5,798 nt of DNA, taken from an uncultured Clostridia bacterium. Its GTDB lineage: Bacteria; Bacillota; Clostridia; Oscillospirales; CAG-272. Shown here piece after piece: positions 5,784-5,798 of this stretch. Within the stretch, counting starts at the first letter, position 1, and every line of letters begins with the position of its first letter. The stretch is taken from assembly GCA_937892405.1 (NCBI GenBank), contig CALAFS010000253.1, positions 1 to 5,798 of the forward strand, in the 5' to 3' direction. The notes beneath the pieces are model-generated. The model made no database searches. It saw only the letters and a list, made by a program, of their open reading frames with translations, and was not told where the DNA came from. A program made the position numbers and the translations under genes.

Positions 5784-5798
5784 GCAAATCAGCCTGTT

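Noticed and set aside
1..5798. CRISPR arrays, tRNA or rRNA genes, insertion sequences, phage or defence genes.
   Set aside because: I saw no regularly spaced repeats, transposase motifs, terminal inverted repeats or structural RNA signatures; almost all of the window is metabolic coding sequence.

Overview
The window carries five protein-coding genes, all on the minus strand, so transcription runs from high to low coordinates. The sequence suggests a Gram-positive Clostridia-type (Firmicutes) bacterium of moderate-to-high GC. Each gene has an AAAGGAG-like Shine-Dalgarno site 6-9 nt before its start, there is a near-consensus sigma-A promoter (TTGACT, 17 bp, TATAAT), and intergenic gaps are short. 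The protein families fit a plant-glycan-using gut or rumen anaerobe. The taxonomic assignment is inference, because no marker gene is present.

Upstream unit (5798 to about 2303): an enolase-superfamily sugar-acid dehydratase resembling D-galactonate dehydratase (4608-5768), a cytoplasmic clan GH-A glycoside hydrolase resembling GH39 (3153-4568) and a short-chain dehydrogenase/reductase (SDR, 2355-3137). Gaps are 39 and 15 nt, and the unit ends at a strong intrinsic terminator (2303-2342). Its promoter and any earlier genes lie beyond the right edge.

Downstream unit (about 2260 to 1 and beyond): a sigma-A promoter (2232-2260) drives an MFS transporter of the GPH (MelB-like) cation:sugar symporter family (849-2186). 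Its stop codon overlaps by 8 bp the start of an alpha/beta-hydrolase of the lysophospholipase/monoacylglycerol lipase type (1-856), which is cut by the left edge before its catalytic His. The MFS start is placed at 2186 rather than at the upstream in-frame ATG at 2273, because that ATG precedes the promoter and 2186 has its own ribosome binding site.

Taken together, the locus reads as a carbohydrate-use cassette. The symporter would import a glycoside or small oligosaccharide, the signal-less glycosidase would cleave it inside the cell, the SDR would oxidise (or reduce) a sugar or sugar acid, and the dehydratase would convert an aldonate to a 2-keto-3-deoxy acid. The substrate cannot be read from the sequence. 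I found no mobile element, RNA gene, CRISPR array or defence system. The unusual points are variant motifs in the dehydratase and SDR, an atypical nucleophile context in the glycosidase, a 13-bp direct repeat bracketing the terminator, and a shared AACAGGC motif ahead of the first visible gene of each unit.
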